A stretch of DNA of 64,000 bases from Thermodesulfovibrio sp. (GCA_020725335.1 DYFF01000007.1:1-64000), one strand, 5' to 3'. Counted from the stretch's first letter, positions 9,929 through 19,068 are shown. Numbers and translations: made by a program. The notes: generated from the letters alone by a model not told the origin.

Positions 9929-10575
9929 GGTTTGAATCTTAATCCAACAATAATTTCTTTAGTTGGTCTGGGTAAGGGTGTAGAATTATTAATTGCTCTT
10001 ATTACTGATGAATCAAATAAAGCATTACCAGATTTTTTCTCAAATCCTTCAATTATTGCTTGTCCATTAGGGAGAATTTTTATTGTTACTATCGCCTCAA
10101 GATTTTTTGGAACAGTCTCAGGTAAGTTCCATTTTTCTTTTATTAGCCCTGATATTAGAGATAAATAACTCTGTGATACTCCGGTTTCCATACTTTGTCG
10201 GGCGTTAGCTGAATCTAAATTTCCAGCATTAGACTTTGATATTGATATTTTTGCGCTTTCCATAATTTTCTTTTTTGCCTGTAGGGCTGAGATTCTTTCC
10301 TCTAATATTTTGTCATTATCTTTTATAGAAGACGTTGATTTTTCAATTGTTTTAGTTGGTAATTCTTTAGTTTTAATTGGTTGTTTTATGTTGCTCAAAT
10401 TTTTATTAGAATTGGAGTCTGAAGGTAAAGCAACTCCCTTTTCTTCGATTAAATTTACATAAGTAATACTTTTAATATCAGTAATTGAATTACGGATAGT
10501 TAGAATTAAAAGGAGGAAAATTAAACTGTGAATAAATATTGATAAAAAAATATAGTTATAAATATATTTTGTCAT
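9925..10575 (-). CDS. tolA: TolA/TonB-type energy-transducing protein
   Basis: The 216-aa protein has one N-terminal membrane helix (about residues 7-28), a Lys/Glu/Ser-rich periplasmic linker and a C-terminal TonB/TolA fold (SGLIKEKWNLPETVPKN, VTIKILPNGQAIIEGFEKKS, FDSSVIRAINNSTPLPRP). It would couple the TolQ-TolR motor to the outer membrane. Sequence alone does not separate TolA from TonB, but the neighbours tolQ, tolR and tolB point to TolA. It is shorter than E. coli TolA (421 aa) because the linker is short. It overlaps both neighbours by 4 bases. Confidence 0.85.
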   Translation of the reverse strand: MTKYIYNYIFLSIFIHSLIFLLLILTIRNSITDIKSITYVNLIEEKGVALPSDSNSNKNLSNIKQPIKTKELPTKTIEKSTSSIKDNDKILEERISALQAKKKIMESAKISISKSNAGNLDSANARQSMETGVSQSYLSLISGLIKEKWNLPETVPKNLEAIVTIKILPNGQAIIEGFEKKSGNALFDSSVIRAINNSTPLPRPTKEIIVGLRFKP

Positions 10576-10976
10576 CTAAGTTCTTTTGGTTCAGTAATCA
10601 TGCCAATTCTTTCTATTCCTGCAGCTTTAATTTCACCCATAACTTCTGCAACCAATCCATACGGAACATCTCTGTCTGCTTTAAGTAATACTGTGGGATT
10701 TGATTCTTTAAATGCCGAAAGCATTGCTTGGAGTTCTGATATTTTTGAGAGTTTATCGTTTACATAAATTTTCCCTTCTTTTGTTAGGACTATATTAATT
10801 TTTTCTGCTTCTTCTATGCTTTTTCCTTTTGCTTTTGGTAGATTTACATCAATCCCTTGTTGAAGCATAGGCGCAGTTATCATAAAGATTATTAATAAAA
10901 CGAGCATTATATCAACTAAAGGTACAACATTGATTTCTGCTAAAACAGATTTTCTACGAGGGACTAATCCTGCCAT
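10572..10976 (-). CDS. tolR: TolR/ExbD biopolymer transport protein
   Basis: The 134-aa product has the TolR/ExbD plan: a short cytoplasmic tail, one transmembrane helix with the proton-path aspartate (INVVPLVDIMLVLLIIFMIT), and a periplasmic domain ending in VPYGLVAEVMGEIKAAGIE. It forms the proton-driven motor with TolQ. The start overlaps the tolQ end by 13 bases and the stop overlaps the tolA start by 4 bases, so translation is probably coupled through the whole cluster. Confidence 0.93.
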   Translation of the reverse strand: MAGLVPRRKSVLAEINVVPLVDIMLVLLIIFMITAPMLQQGIDVNLPKAKGKSIEEAEKINIVLTKEGKIYVNDKLSKISELQAMLSAFKESNPTVLLKADRDVPYGLVAEVMGEIKAAGIERIGMITEPKELR

Positions 10977-11605
10977 GGATACTTTAGAAGGGTTTCAGAA
11001 AAATCATGTAATTCTGCTATAAATTTATTTGCCTGATTTGTGAAATAATTATAAGCTATAACAGCAGGGATAGCGGCAAATAGTCCTGCTGCTGTAGTGA
11101 TCAAAGCTTCTGCTATGCCAGGAGCAACAACAGCTAAAGAGGCAGAACCTTTTATCCCAATATGTCTGAATGCATCCATTATGCCCCATACTGTACCGAA
11201 AAGTCCTATGAATGGGGTTGTAGATGCAGTTGTTGCAAGGAATCCAAGATAGCTCTGGATTTTCCCTACTTCTTCAGAAGAATATTTTTTTGAGATAATT
11301 TCAAGATTCAGAGGATTTTTATTTTGAATATCTTGCTTACCATTTATTTCCGAAAATATTCCCATAAAAAGAGATGCCATAGGACTAATCTCAAATCTTT
11401 TAGATAAAGAAAAAACTTCCTTTGCTCCTTTAGAACTAATAAAAATGTCGAAAAATCTGTCATTTTCCTTTTTCATTTTCCTATAAATTTTGATTTTATA
11501 AAAAATAACTGCCCAAGAAAATATTGAGAAGAAAAGTAAAATTATAAGAACTGTTTTTACAACTATTCCTGTTTGTTTTATAAGATCTATAACAGTAAGT
11601 TCCAT
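10964..11605 (-). CDS. tolQ: TolQ/ExbB/MotA family proton channel protein
   Basis: The 213-aa inner-membrane protein has three helices: near residues 8-36, then the conserved pair GFLATTASTTPFIGLFGTVWG and AEALITTAAGLFAAIPAVIA, which line the proton channel in TolQ/ExbB. It is the first gene of the tolQRAB-namZ-murU/amgK row. The 89 bases between it and the divergent ugd gene must hold both promoters. Assignment as TolQ rather than ExbB rests on tolB downstream. Confidence 0.93.
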   Translation of the reverse strand: MELTVIDLIKQTGIVVKTVLIILLFFSIFSWAVIFYKIKIYRKMKKENDRFFDIFISSKGAKEVFSLSKRFEISPMASLFMGIFSEINGKQDIQNKNPLNLEIISKKYSSEEVGKIQSYLGFLATTASTTPFIGLFGTVWGIMDAFRHIGIKGSASLAVVAPGIAEALITTAAGLFAAIPAVIAYNYFTNQANKFIAELHDFSETLLKYPWQD

Positions 11606-11694
11606 AAGTTAAATAATAAAATAGCCAACTTTTAAATGTCAAATAAATGTTTGATTTTGGTTATAATAAAAAATCAATATTTTTAGGAGGAAAG

Positions 11695-12999
11695 ATGCAC
11701 ATATCAATAATTGGAACAGGCTATGTTGGATTAGTTACAGGAGCTTGTTTTGCTGAGTTTGGAATTTTTGTAACTTGCGTAGATAAAGATAAAAATAAAA
11801 TTGAAAAACTAAAAAAGGGACATATTCCTTTCTATGAACCGGGCTTAGAAGATTTAGTAAAGAGAAATACAAAAGAGGGTAGATTAAAATTTACTACCAA
11901 GATAGAAAAAGCTGTTGAAGATTCTCTTGTAATTTTCATAGCAGTTGGAACTCCTCCAAGAGGTGATGGTTCAGCAAATTTAGACTATGTAGAAGACGTT
12001 GCGAAAGAAATAGCAAAAAGTATGAACAGTTATAAAGTAATTGTAACTAAAAGCACAGTTCCTGTTGGGACAGGCTTCAAAATCAGAGAAATAATTAATA
12101 AAAATCTTCATAAAAAAATTAATTTTGATATCGTTTCAAACCCTGAATTTCTAAGAGAAGGCTCAGCTGTTGATGATTTTATGAGACCCAATAGAGTTGT
12201 TATAGGAGCAGAAAGTGAACAGGCGATAGCAATTATGAAAGACCTCTATAGACCTTTATATTTACTTGAGACTCCCTTTGTAATAACTGATATACCAACG
12301 GCTGAATTAATTAAATATGCCACAAATAGTTTTCTTGCTACTAAGATATCATTTATAAATGAGATATCAGCTCTTTGCGAAGCAGTTGGAGCAAATATAA
12401 ATACTGTTGCAAAAGCTATGGGACTTGATGGAAGAATAGGGCCTAAATTTCTTCATGCAGGCATAGGTTTTGGTGGTTCCTGTTTACCAAAGGATACAAG
12501 AGCCTTGGTAAAAATCGCTGAGGAGAAAGGTGTATACTTGCGAATTGTAAATGCTGCGATAGAAGCTAATGAGAACCAAAAGGAGAGATTAACAAAAAAG
12601 ATAATAGATGCATTTGATGGAAAAATAGAGAACAAAACTATAGGCATACTTGGTCTCTCTTTCAAGCCTAATACAGATGATATAAGAGAATCTCCTGCCT
12701 TATTTATAATAAATAGGCTAATTGAGGAAAAGGCGAATATAAAGGCATTTGACCCCGCAGCAATAGAAAATACAAAGAATGTTTTCCCTACTATAGTATA
12801 CTGCAAAGATGCTTACTCTGTAGCAGAAGATGCTGATGCTATTGTTATAGTTACCGAATGGAATCAGTTTAGAAACCTTGATCTCTCAAAGATAAAAAAA
12901 CTCATGAAAGATGAATTTTTCTTTGATTTTAGGAATATCTATGAACCGGAAAAGGTTAGGAATATAGGATTTAGATATTTTAGTGTAGGAAGAATATAA
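11695..12999 (+). CDS. ugd: UDP-glucose 6-dehydrogenase
   Basis: This enzyme oxidises UDP-glucose to UDP-glucuronate in two NAD-dependent steps, feeding polysaccharide synthesis. The 434-aa protein begins with the Rossmann motif IIGTGYVGLVTGACFAEFG and carries the family signature of the catalytic cysteine (FGGSCLPKDTRAL) and the C-terminal domain (LGLSFKPNTDDIRESPA). A start at 11695 is chosen because AGGAGG lies 4 bases upstream and the fold begins at MHISIIG; an in-frame ATG at 11647 would add 16 residues without a clear ribosome site. It is divergent from tolQ, and no other capsule genes are nearby. Confidence 0.94.
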   Translation: MHISIIGTGYVGLVTGACFAEFGIFVTCVDKDKNKIEKLKKGHIPFYEPGLEDLVKRNTKEGRLKFTTKIEKAVEDSLVIFIAVGTPPRGDGSANLDYVEDVAKEIAKSMNSYKVIVTKSTVPVGTGFKIREIINKNLHKKINFDIVSNPEFLREGSAVDDFMRPNRVVIGAESEQAIAIMKDLYRPLYLLETPFVITDIPTAELIKYATNSFLATKISFINEISALCEAVGANINTVAKAMGLDGRIGPKFLHAGIGFGGSCLPKDTRALVKIAEEKGVYLRIVNAAIEANENQKERLTKKIIDAFDGKIENKTIGILGLSFKPNTDDIRESPALFIINRLIEEKANIKAFDPAAIENTKNVFPTIVYCKDAYSVAEDADAIVIVTEWNQFRNLDLSKIKKLMKDEFFFDFRNIYEPEKVRNIGFRYFSVGRI

Positions 13000-13006
13000 A
13001 AAATTA

Positions 13007-14038
13007 TTATTCCTTTGCAAGTTTTTCTAATTTTAAAAGATTGTCAGTTTGCCCTAATACAATTAATGTATCTCCTTCTTTGATTATTGTTTGAGAGTTA
13101 GGGTTAAATTTCATCCTTCCATCAGCTCTTCTTATTCCTATTATTATTATGCCTAAATCTTTACCTATACCAATCTGTGATATAGATTTTCCAATCAAAG
13201 AGGATTTAGGCGAAATATCAATTTCTTCAATTTGAATTTCTACATATTCTGAACTCGTTGCAAATTCTAAAAAATCAACAACATTTGGTCTTAATACAGT
13301 ATGGGCAATTCTTAGCCCTCCGATAAAGTATGGTGATACAACTCTATTAGCACCTGCTCTTTTGAGTTTTGGTTCTGCTTCTTTTTCTACTGCTCTTGCC
13401 ACTATAAATAAATCTTTATTCAATTCTCTTGCGCTTAAAACTACATATAGATTCTCAGCATCTGAGGGTAAAACGGTTATAAGTCCTTTTGCCCTCTCGA
13501 TACCCGCTGATTTTAGGATTTCATCATTTGTTGCATCTCCTACAAAATAAGTGATGTTGTCATTATCCGGTAAATTTAAAGCATTTTTTTCAATTATAAC
13601 AATGGGCATTTTATTTGCTAATAATTCCTTAACTATAATGCTTCCCATTCTCCCATATCCACATACAATATAATGTCCTGATAACGCCTCTACTTTTTTT
13701 CTCATTTTTCTTTTTTTAAAAACCTCCTTTATTTCTCCTTCTATTATTATTCTCGCTCCTATTGTAAGAGCGTATGTAAAAACACCAAAGCCGCTTAATA
13801 TAAGAACTATAGTAAAAATTTTACCTGCTTCCGATAGGTCTTTTACTTCTCTAAAACCGACAGTTGCAAGAGTGATTACTGTCATGTAGAGGGCATCAAT
13901 TAATGTCATTTCTTCAATTATTATATAACCAATTGTTCCAGCAAGTAAGATTATAAATAGAAGAAGGGGAATAAAAAAAATTTTCTTATGTAATAAGCTC
14001 ATAAATGTTATGTAGAATACACTCAACATTATTTTCAA
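13007..14038 (-). CDS. Potassium channel with TrkA-N/TrkA-C (RCK) domains
   Basis: The 343-aa protein has two N-terminal helices around a pore loop (TLATVGFREV, filter residues about 59-64), then a cytoplasmic NAD-binding RCK domain (IVCGYGRMGSIIVKELL, FVGDATNDEIL) and a C-terminal TrkA-C domain (IGKDLGIIIIGIRRADG). This is the architecture of MthK/Kch-like ligand-gated K+ channels. The filter reads TVGFRE where classical channels have TVGYGD, a variant I recall in this subfamily, so conductance is still expected. The start may also be the ATG at residue 13. It is convergent with ugd, 7 bases away. Confidence 0.88.
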   Translation of the reverse strand: MKIMLSVFYITFMSLLHKKIFFIPLLLFIILLAGTIGYIIIEEMTLIDALYMTVITLATVGFREVKDLSEAGKIFTIVLILSGFGVFTYALTIGARIIIEGEIKEVFKKRKMRKKVEALSGHYIVCGYGRMGSIIVKELLANKMPIVIIEKNALNLPDNDNITYFVGDATNDEILKSAGIERAKGLITVLPSDAENLYVVLSARELNKDLFIVARAVEKEAEPKLKRAGANRVVSPYFIGGLRIAHTVLRPNVVDFLEFATSSEYVEIQIEEIDISPKSSLIGKSISQIGIGKDLGIIIIGIRRADGRMKFNPNSQTIIKEGDTLIVLGQTDNLLKLEKLAKE

Positions 14039-14155
14039 AGAATTATATCAGAATAGTTTTTTTACAGTAAAGCATTATAAAGTTTAAGTTGCATTTATTG
14101 TGTTAAATGTAATATATTTAAAAGTTAAAGGATTAATACTTATTGGAGGTAGAAA

Positions 14156-14392
14156 TTGGTTAGAATAAGACTAATGAGGTTGGGAGCAAAGAAAAAACCC
14201 TTCTACAGAGTCGTGGTAGCTGATGCAAAAGCCAGAAGAAACGGACCTTTCATTGAAATTGTAGGTACTTATAATCCAAAGACAGAACCTGCAGAAATTA
14301 ATCTTGATATGGAAAAGGTTAAATACTGGCTTGGAAAGGGTGCACAGCCTTCAGAAACTGTAAAAAAATTAATTGAACGTGTTTCTGCTTAA
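14156..14392 (+). CDS. rpsP: 30S ribosomal protein S16
   Basis: S16 is a small-subunit assembly protein. The 78-aa product matches the family ([30 protein letters not shown]-like segment, [22 protein letters not shown]). The start is TTG, preceded by TTGGAGGT; no ATG is in frame near it. It opens the widespread rpsP-khpA-(rimM)-trmD-rplS order. rimM, often present between khpA and trmD, is absent here. Confidence 0.95.
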   Translation: MVRIRLMRLGAKKKPFYRVVVADAKARRNGPFIEIVGTYNPKTEPAEINLDMEKVKYWLGKGAQPSETVKKLIERVSA

Positions 14393-14437
14393 CATACCCA
14401 GTGGGGTATTTACTACTCTTTGCACGGAGGTTAGAAC

Positions 14438-14674
14438 ATGAGCATGAAGACACTCATTGAGACAATGGCTAAGTCATTGGTGGACAAACCAGAGGAGGTC
14501 AAGGTTACAGAAATTGAGGGAGAGAAAACCACTGTTTATGAACTCAGAGTTGCTCCTAGCGATCTTGGTAAAGTTATCGGAAAGCAAGGTAAAACTGCGA
14601 GGGCTATGAGGACAATCTTAGGTGCAGCTGGAACTAAAGTTGGCAAAAGATGTGTCCTTGAAATCTTAGAATAG
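14438..14674 (+). CDS. khpA: KH-domain RNA-binding protein KhpA
   Basis: The 78-aa protein is a single KH domain with the GxxG loop in [16 protein letters not shown]. KhpA (YlqC) binds RNA, forms a complex with KhpB in Gram-positives and affects cell division and envelope genes. It lies between rpsP and trmD, its usual place. The ATG has a GGAGG site 6-7 bases upstream. Confidence 0.92.
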   Translation: MSMKTLIETMAKSLVDKPEEVKVTEIEGEKTTVYELRVAPSDLGKVIGKQGKTARAMRTILGAAGTKVGKRCVLEILE

Positions 14675-14694
14675 TCCATTAAAAAGAATTAAAT

Positions 14695-14724
14695 AAAGGG
14701 CGTGAATTTCACGCCCTTTTCTTT
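14695..14724 (+). terminator. Intrinsic terminator between khpA and trmD
   Basis: An 11-bp perfect stem (14695-14705 with 14709-14719) with a 3-nt loop and a T-rich tail follows khpA by about 20 bases. It would lower transcription into trmD-rplS, or trmD has its own promoter in the 30 AT-rich bases after it. Confidence 0.85.
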
Positions 14725-14747
14725 TGATTAAATTTATAAATATATAT

Positions 14748-15515
14748 ATGAAATTTGAAATTTTGACAATATTCCCTGAAGTAATTGAATGTTATATTAA
14801 ACATGGTGTTGTTGGGAAAGCTTTAGAAAAAGGGATTGCTGAGGTAAAGATATACAATTTAAGAAATTATACAAGGGACAAGCATAAAAAAGTTGATGAT
14901 TATCCCTATGGTGGTGGCGTTGGAATGGTTATGCAGATAGAGCCTTTTTATAATGCTTTAAAACAGATAAAAAAAGACAGAAAACCAAGAAAGGTGATAC
15001 TATTATCTCCTCAAGGAAAAAGATTTACGCAAGGAGTTGCTAAGGATTTTTTAGAGGAAGGTAAGGGAATTGTTTTGATTTGTGGCAGATACGAAGGAAT
15101 TGATGATAGGATTAAAACGCTTATTGACGAAGAAATCTCTATAGGTGATTACGTTTTAAGTGGTGGAGAACTACCAGCTTTGGTTATAATAGATAGTATT
15201 TTAAGATTAATCCCAGGAGCATTAGGAGATGATTTGTCAGCTAAAGAGGATTCTTTTATGAAAGGAGTTTTAGACTATCCTCATTATACGAGACCTGATG
15301 AGTTTAAAGGTATGAGGGTGCCGGAAGTTCTAATAAGTGGTGATCATAAAAAGATAGCATTGTGGAGAAGAAAAGAAGCTTTGAGAAGCACGCTTAATAG
15401 TAGACCGGATTTATTAAAAAATTTATCAACAGATGATATGAAAATTCTCAAAGAGCTTTGCTCTGAAATAAATAAAAAAATTCTGGAGGGATCTCATGAA
15501 CCAGTTAATTATTAG
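14748..15515 (+). CDS. trmD: tRNA (guanine-37 N1) methyltransferase TrmD
   Basis: TrmD makes m1G37 in tRNAs reading CNN and some other codons, preventing +1 frameshifts. The 255-aa protein has the SPOUT knot motifs: [24 protein letters not shown], and [18 protein letters not shown]. An ATG at 14748 ([14 protein letters not shown]) is preferred because TrmD normally begins there; an in-frame start at 14724 adds eight residues inside the terminator tail. No good ribosome site is visible before either. The 3' end overlaps rplS by 20 bases. Confidence 0.95.
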   Translation: MKFEILTIFPEVIECYIKHGVVGKALEKGIAEVKIYNLRNYTRDKHKKVDDYPYGGGVGMVMQIEPFYNALKQIKKDRKPRKVILLSPQGKRFTQGVAKDFLEEGKGIVLICGRYEGIDDRIKTLIDEEISIGDYVLSGGELPALVIIDSILRLIPGALGDDLSAKEDSFMKGVLDYPHYTRPDEFKGMRVPEVLISGDHKKIALWRRKEALRSTLNSRPDLLKNLSTDDMKILKELCSEINKKILEGSHEPVNY

Positions 15516-15858
15516 AGCTATAGAGGAAAGATTTAAAAAGAGTGATATCCCTGAGTTCAAGCCAGGTGATACTGTAAAGGTTCATGTAAAAGTAAAAGAA
15601 GGAGACAAAGAGAGAATTCAGGTTTTTGAAGGCCTTGTTATTTCCCGAAGAGGTGGTGGATTAAAGGAAACCTTTACAGTAAGAAAAATTTCTTTTGGAG
15701 TTGGTGTGGAGCGTGTATTTCCTATTCATAGCCCTATAATTGACAAGATTGAAGTGGTAAGAAGAGGAGATGTAAGAAGGGCAAAACTTTACTATATCAG
15801 AACAAAGAAAGGTAAAGAGGCAAAGGTTAAAGAAAAGACAGATTATCAGAAGGCATGA
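15496..15858 (+). CDS. rplS: 50S ribosomal protein L19
   Basis: L19 lies at the interface between subunits. The 120-aa protein matches the family: [52 protein letters not shown], and RRAKLYYIR. The start lies inside trmD with GGAGGGAT upstream of the ATG. The stop overlaps the rnhB ATG by 4 bases, giving a coupled trmD-rplS-rnhB unit. Confidence 0.96.
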   Translation: MNQLIIRAIEERFKKSDIPEFKPGDTVKVHVKVKEGDKERIQVFEGLVISRRGGGLKETFTVRKISFGVGVERVFPIHSPIIDKIEVVRRGDVRRAKLYYIRTKKGKEAKVKEKTDYQKA

Positions 15859-16460
15859 GCCTTTTTGCCTTTGATGAGGCTTTTATTGCTCAAGGATACA
15901 GAAGCATTGCTGGAATAGATGAGGCTGGAAGAGGTTGTCTTGCAGGACCTGTTGTTGCAGCCTGTGTGAGTTTCAGAGATAAAATTTTAATTGATGGCAT
16001 AAAGGATTCAAAAGAATTAACTGCTAAGCAAAGAGAAAAACTTTTTGATGAAATAATTAGCAACGCTTTTGTAGGAATTGGCATTATTGATGTAGCACTC
16101 ATTGACAAAATAAACATACTTGAGGCAACTCGCCTTGCAATGAAGAAAGCCTATGAAAACCTTGGCAAAGAAGTAGAACTTTTACTAATAGATGCAGTTT
16201 ATTTATCAGATTTAAAAGTTTCGCAGAGAGCGATAATCAAAGGAGACAAAAAGAGTGCATCAATTGCCTCTGCGAGTATTATAGCAAAGGTAACAAGAGA
16301 CAGAATCATGAGGCAATATCATGAGACTTACCCCAATTATGGGTTTAAAAAACATAAAGGATATGCAACAAAAGAGCACCTCTTTGCTTTAAAAAAATTT
16401 GGTCCTTGCCCAATTCACAGAAAAAGTTTTTCACCTTTAAGAGAGTTAATGTTATTCTAA
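15855..16460 (+). CDS. rnhB: Ribonuclease HII
   Basis: RNase HII cuts RNA in RNA-DNA hybrids, including single ribonucleotides in DNA. The 201-aa protein has the active-site motif [19 protein letters not shown], the second acidic residue in LLIDAVYL, and the [13 protein letters not shown] segment. In most RNase HII proteins the VYL tail reads D-x-L/N; here D is retained. It is the last gene of the trmD-rplS-rnhB row and is followed 3 bases later by hypF. Confidence 0.95.
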   Translation: MSLFAFDEAFIAQGYRSIAGIDEAGRGCLAGPVVAACVSFRDKILIDGIKDSKELTAKQREKLFDEIISNAFVGIGIIDVALIDKINILEATRLAMKKAYENLGKEVELLLIDAVYLSDLKVSQRAIIKGDKKSASIASASIIAKVTRDRIMRQYHETYPNYGFKKHKGYATKEHLFALKKFGPCPIHRKSFSPLRELMLF

Positions 16461-16463
16461 TAC

Positions 16464-18887
16464 ATGAAGCGCCTTCATATTGAAGTTAAGGGAGTAGTTC
16501 AGGGAGTAGGTTTCAGACCATTTGTTTATAATCTTGCAAAAAGCTTTAATCTAAAAGGCTTTGTTACTAATACCTCAAAAGGTGTAATAATTGAAATAGA
16601 GGGTGAAAGAGTTGAGGAGTTTATGAGTAAACTTCAAAATAACCCTCCTCCGCTTGCTAAGATTTACTCCATTGAAAAAGCAGAACTTCCACCAAATAAC
16701 TATAAAATTTTTGAAATTATTGAAAGCATTGATGAGGCAGGATTTACCCATGTCTCAGAGGATGTATCAATATGTGAGGATTGTCTGAGAGAGCTTTTTA
16801 CGCCTACTGACAGGAGATATCTTTATCCTTTCATAAACTGCACAAACTGTGGTCCAAGATATACAATTACTATCAAAGTTCCCTATGACAGACCAAATAC
16901 AACCATGGCAGTGTTTAAAATGTGTCCAGAATGTTTAAGTGAGTATAAAGACCCAAATAATAGAAGATTTCATGCTCAACCAAATGCATGCCCAGTTTGT
17001 GGCCCTCAGGTAAGGCTTTTTACAATGACAGATAAGGGATTAAAGGAGCTTAATAATCCAGTTTCAGAGACTATAAAGCTCATAAAAGAAGGAAAGATTC
17101 TTGCTATAAGAGGACTCGGAGGATTTCACCTCTGCTGTGATGCAAAAAATGAAGAGGCAGTTGAAGAATTGCGAAAGAGAAAAAAAAGAAGTAATAAGCC
17201 TTTTGCCCTCATATCTCCAACTGTTGAGGCTATTGAAAAATTCTGCTTAGTAAGTGATGAGGAAAGAAAAATTCTTACTTCAAAAATGCGACCAATAGTG
17301 CTATTAAGAAAAAAGCCTGAATGCAACTTTCCAGGGTCTCTCGCACCTAATAATGCCTATCTTGGGTTTATGTTACCCTATACACCACTTCATTATTTAC
17401 TGTTTTATTATCCTGTTCAAAAAGGGGATTCCTCGTCGTTTTCACTCCTCGGAATGACAGAGGAGGAGATTCTTCACAGACCCTTCGCCTTCGGCTCAGG
17501 GCTATGCTTTGCTTCGGCTCAGAATGACAGCTTAACTCAACTTCAGCCTCACTTTGATGCTCTTGTTATGACAAGTGGAAATATTTCTGAAGAGCCTATC
17601 ATTACAAAGAATGAAGAAGCATTTGAAAAACTCAGCAATGTTGCAGATGCTTTTCTTATTCACAATAGAGATATATTCATGAGAGTTGATGACTCTGTCG
17701 TAAGAGAACTTGAAGGAAGAATTTATTTCATTAGAAGGGCAAGGGGATTTGTTCCGAAGGCAATACCCTTGAAAGAGGAGTTGCCTGAAGTTTTGGGTGC
17801 TGGAGCTGACTTGAAGAATACTTTTACGCTTATAAAATCAGACTATGCAATAATGAGCCAGCATATTGGAGATATGGAAAACCTTGAAACAATACAGTTT
17901 TATGAGGAGGTTCTAAATAATCTTAAATCAGTTTATCGCACAGAGCCATCTGCAGTTGGACATGATTTTCATCCCTTGTATTTTTCAACAACTTGGGCAA
18001 AAGAATATGCTGAAAAAAGAGGAATTCCTGCATTTGCCCTTCAGCATCACTACTGCCATATTGCTTCCTTAATGGTAGAACACGGACTGGATGAGCTTTT
18101 CGGCATTGCTTTTGATGGAACAGGCTATGGAACAGACGAAACAATTTGGGGAAGTGAGTTTTTATACTGCACAGTGACTGATTTTCAGAGACTTGCCCAT
18201 CTAAGACCTATCAGCCTACCAGGAGGTGAGAATGCTATAAAAGAATGTTCAAGAATCGCCCTTTCATTAATTGATGATTCCTTTGGTAAAGATATGGATT
18301 TAATAAAGAGACTACCTCTTTATAAGGTAGTTTCAGAAGAAAAAATCAGGCAAATATTAAAAATAAAGAACTTTTCTCAATTCAGCCCTCTTTCATCAGG
18401 TATGGGAAGGCTTTTTGATGGTATCTCTTCCTTGATTGGTTTATGCCACTACAACACACATGAAGCAGAAGCAGCAATCGCCCTTGAAAGTTTGATAGAG
18501 CAGGGTATGGAGTTTTCAGAGAAAGAGAGTTACGCTTTTGGATTAAACTTTAATTCAGATATCATAATAATTGATTGGGCAAATATGATAAAAGCAGTTT
18601 TAGATGACTTTTTAAATAGAAAGTTATTATCTTATATTTCGTGGAAATTTCATAATACAATCATAAAAATTATCCTTGAACTCACTGAGTATTTCAGAGC
18701 AAAATTTGGCTTTGACACAGTTGGCTTAAGCGGTGGAGTTTTTCAGAATGCTTACTTAATAAGGGAAACAATAAAATCCCTAAGAAAACTTGGGATAAAA
18801 CCTCTATATCACTTAAATGTTCCAAGTAATGATGCCTGTATATCTTTGGGTCAGGCCTACATTGTGGGTAAGAGACTTAAAATTTAA
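16464..18887 (+). CDS. hypF: Hydrogenase maturation carbamoyltransferase HypF
   Basis: HypF turns carbamoyl phosphate into the carbamoyl group passed to HypE for the CN ligands of [NiFe]-hydrogenases. The 807-aa chain has, in order, an acylphosphatase domain (VVQGVGFRPFVYNLA), two zinc fingers (CEDC...CTNCGPRY and CPEC...CPVCGP), a YrdC-like domain (ALVMTSGNISEEPI) and a Kae1-like C-terminal domain (FALQHHYCHIASLMVEH, FDGTGYGTDETIWGSEF, GLSGGVFQNAYL). No other hyp gene is near. Residues about 318-358 come from repeat DNA inserted between PYTPLHYLLFYYP and FDALVMTSGN. The reading frame is intact, so the gene is probably functional. Confidence 0.95.
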   Translation: MKRLHIEVKGVVQGVGFRPFVYNLAKSFNLKGFVTNTSKGVIIEIEGERVEEFMSKLQNNPPPLAKIYSIEKAELPPNNYKIFEIIESIDEAGFTHVSEDVSICEDCLRELFTPTDRRYLYPFINCTNCGPRYTITIKVPYDRPNTTMAVFKMCPECLSEYKDPNNRRFHAQPNACPVCGPQVRLFTMTDKGLKELNNPVSETIKLIKEGKILAIRGLGGFHLCCDAKNEEAVEELRKRKKRSNKPFALISPTVEAIEKFCLVSDEERKILTSKMRPIVLLRKKPECNFPGSLAPNNAYLGFMLPYTPLHYLLFYYPVQKGDSSSFSLLGMTEEEILHRPFAFGSGLCFASAQNDSLTQLQPHFDALVMTSGNISEEPIITKNEEAFEKLSNVADAFLIHNRDIFMRVDDSVVRELEGRIYFIRRARGFVPKAIPLKEELPEVLGAGADLKNTFTLIKSDYAIMSQHIGDMENLETIQFYEEVLNNLKSVYRTEPSAVGHDFHPLYFSTTWAKEYAEKRGIPAFALQHHYCHIASLMVEHGLDELFGIAFDGTGYGTDETIWGSEFLYCTVTDFQRLAHLRPISLPGGENAIKECSRIALSLIDDSFGKDMDLIKRLPLYKVVSEEKIRQILKIKNFSQFSPLSSGMGRLFDGISSLIGLCHYNTHEAEAAIALESLIEQGMEFSEKESYAFGLNFNSDIIIIDWANMIKAVLDDFLNRKLLSYISWKFHNTIIKIILELTEYFRAKFGFDTVGLSGGVFQNAYLIRETIKSLRKLGIKPLYHLNVPSNDACISLGQAYIVGKRLKI
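17424..17530 (+). repeat. Two adjacent palindromic repeat units inside hypF
   Basis: Unit 1 (about 17427-17460) begins GATTCCTC and ends CGGAATGACAG; unit 2 (about 17468-17530) begins GATTCTTC and ends CAGAATGACAG, with the inverted motif cttcggctcag repeated inside. The units share the same ends and polarity. They resemble the dispersed GATTC(T/C)TC...GAATGACA palindromes of many bacterial genomes. Together they add about 36 codons without breaking the frame. Confidence 0.75.
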
Positions 18888-18926
18888 ATATTTTATGTTT
18901 TTAAAAAATTGTGTGAGGGAAGGGTG

Positions 18927-18955
18927 TTGACAAGAATAAAAATTATTTTTAGAAT
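18927..18955 (+). promoter_or_regulatory. Sigma-70-type promoter for the 19-kb leader
   Basis: TTGACA at 18927-18932 and TAGAAT at 18950-18955 are separated by exactly 17 bases. Transcription would start near 18962, about 105 bases before the methyltransferase gene. Confidence 0.75.
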
Positions 18956-18961
18956 ATAAAA

Positions 18962-19066
18962 ACTTAGTCAGAAGACTAATTTTTAAAGCCTATAGAATAA
19001 ATTAGAAAATTTAGTGGTCATGAAGGCCACAGTTTAGGAGAGAACTCCTGAACTGTGGCCTTTTTT
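18962..19066 (+). ncRNA. Structured leader RNA or small RNA ending in a terminator
   Basis: Between the promoter and the methyltransferase start is a roughly 105-nt RNA. Its 5' end holds a 6-bp hairpin (18964-18969 with 18974-18979, loop AGAA). Near its 3' end GTGGTC (19014-19019) can pair with GGCCAC (19025-19030), which are also the first bases of the terminator stem, so the two structures exclude one another. This is the expected geometry of a riboswitch or attenuator. It matches no riboswitch class I can recognise; a free-standing small RNA is the alternative. Confidence 0.6.
19023..19066 (+). terminator. Strong intrinsic terminator before the methyltransferase gene
   Basis: An 18-bp stem (19023-19040 with 19045-19062, one T-G pair), loop AGAA, then six T. 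The downstream ORF begins within 12 bases of it, so expression of that gene needs readthrough. Confidence 0.9.
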
Positions 19067-19068
19067 AT

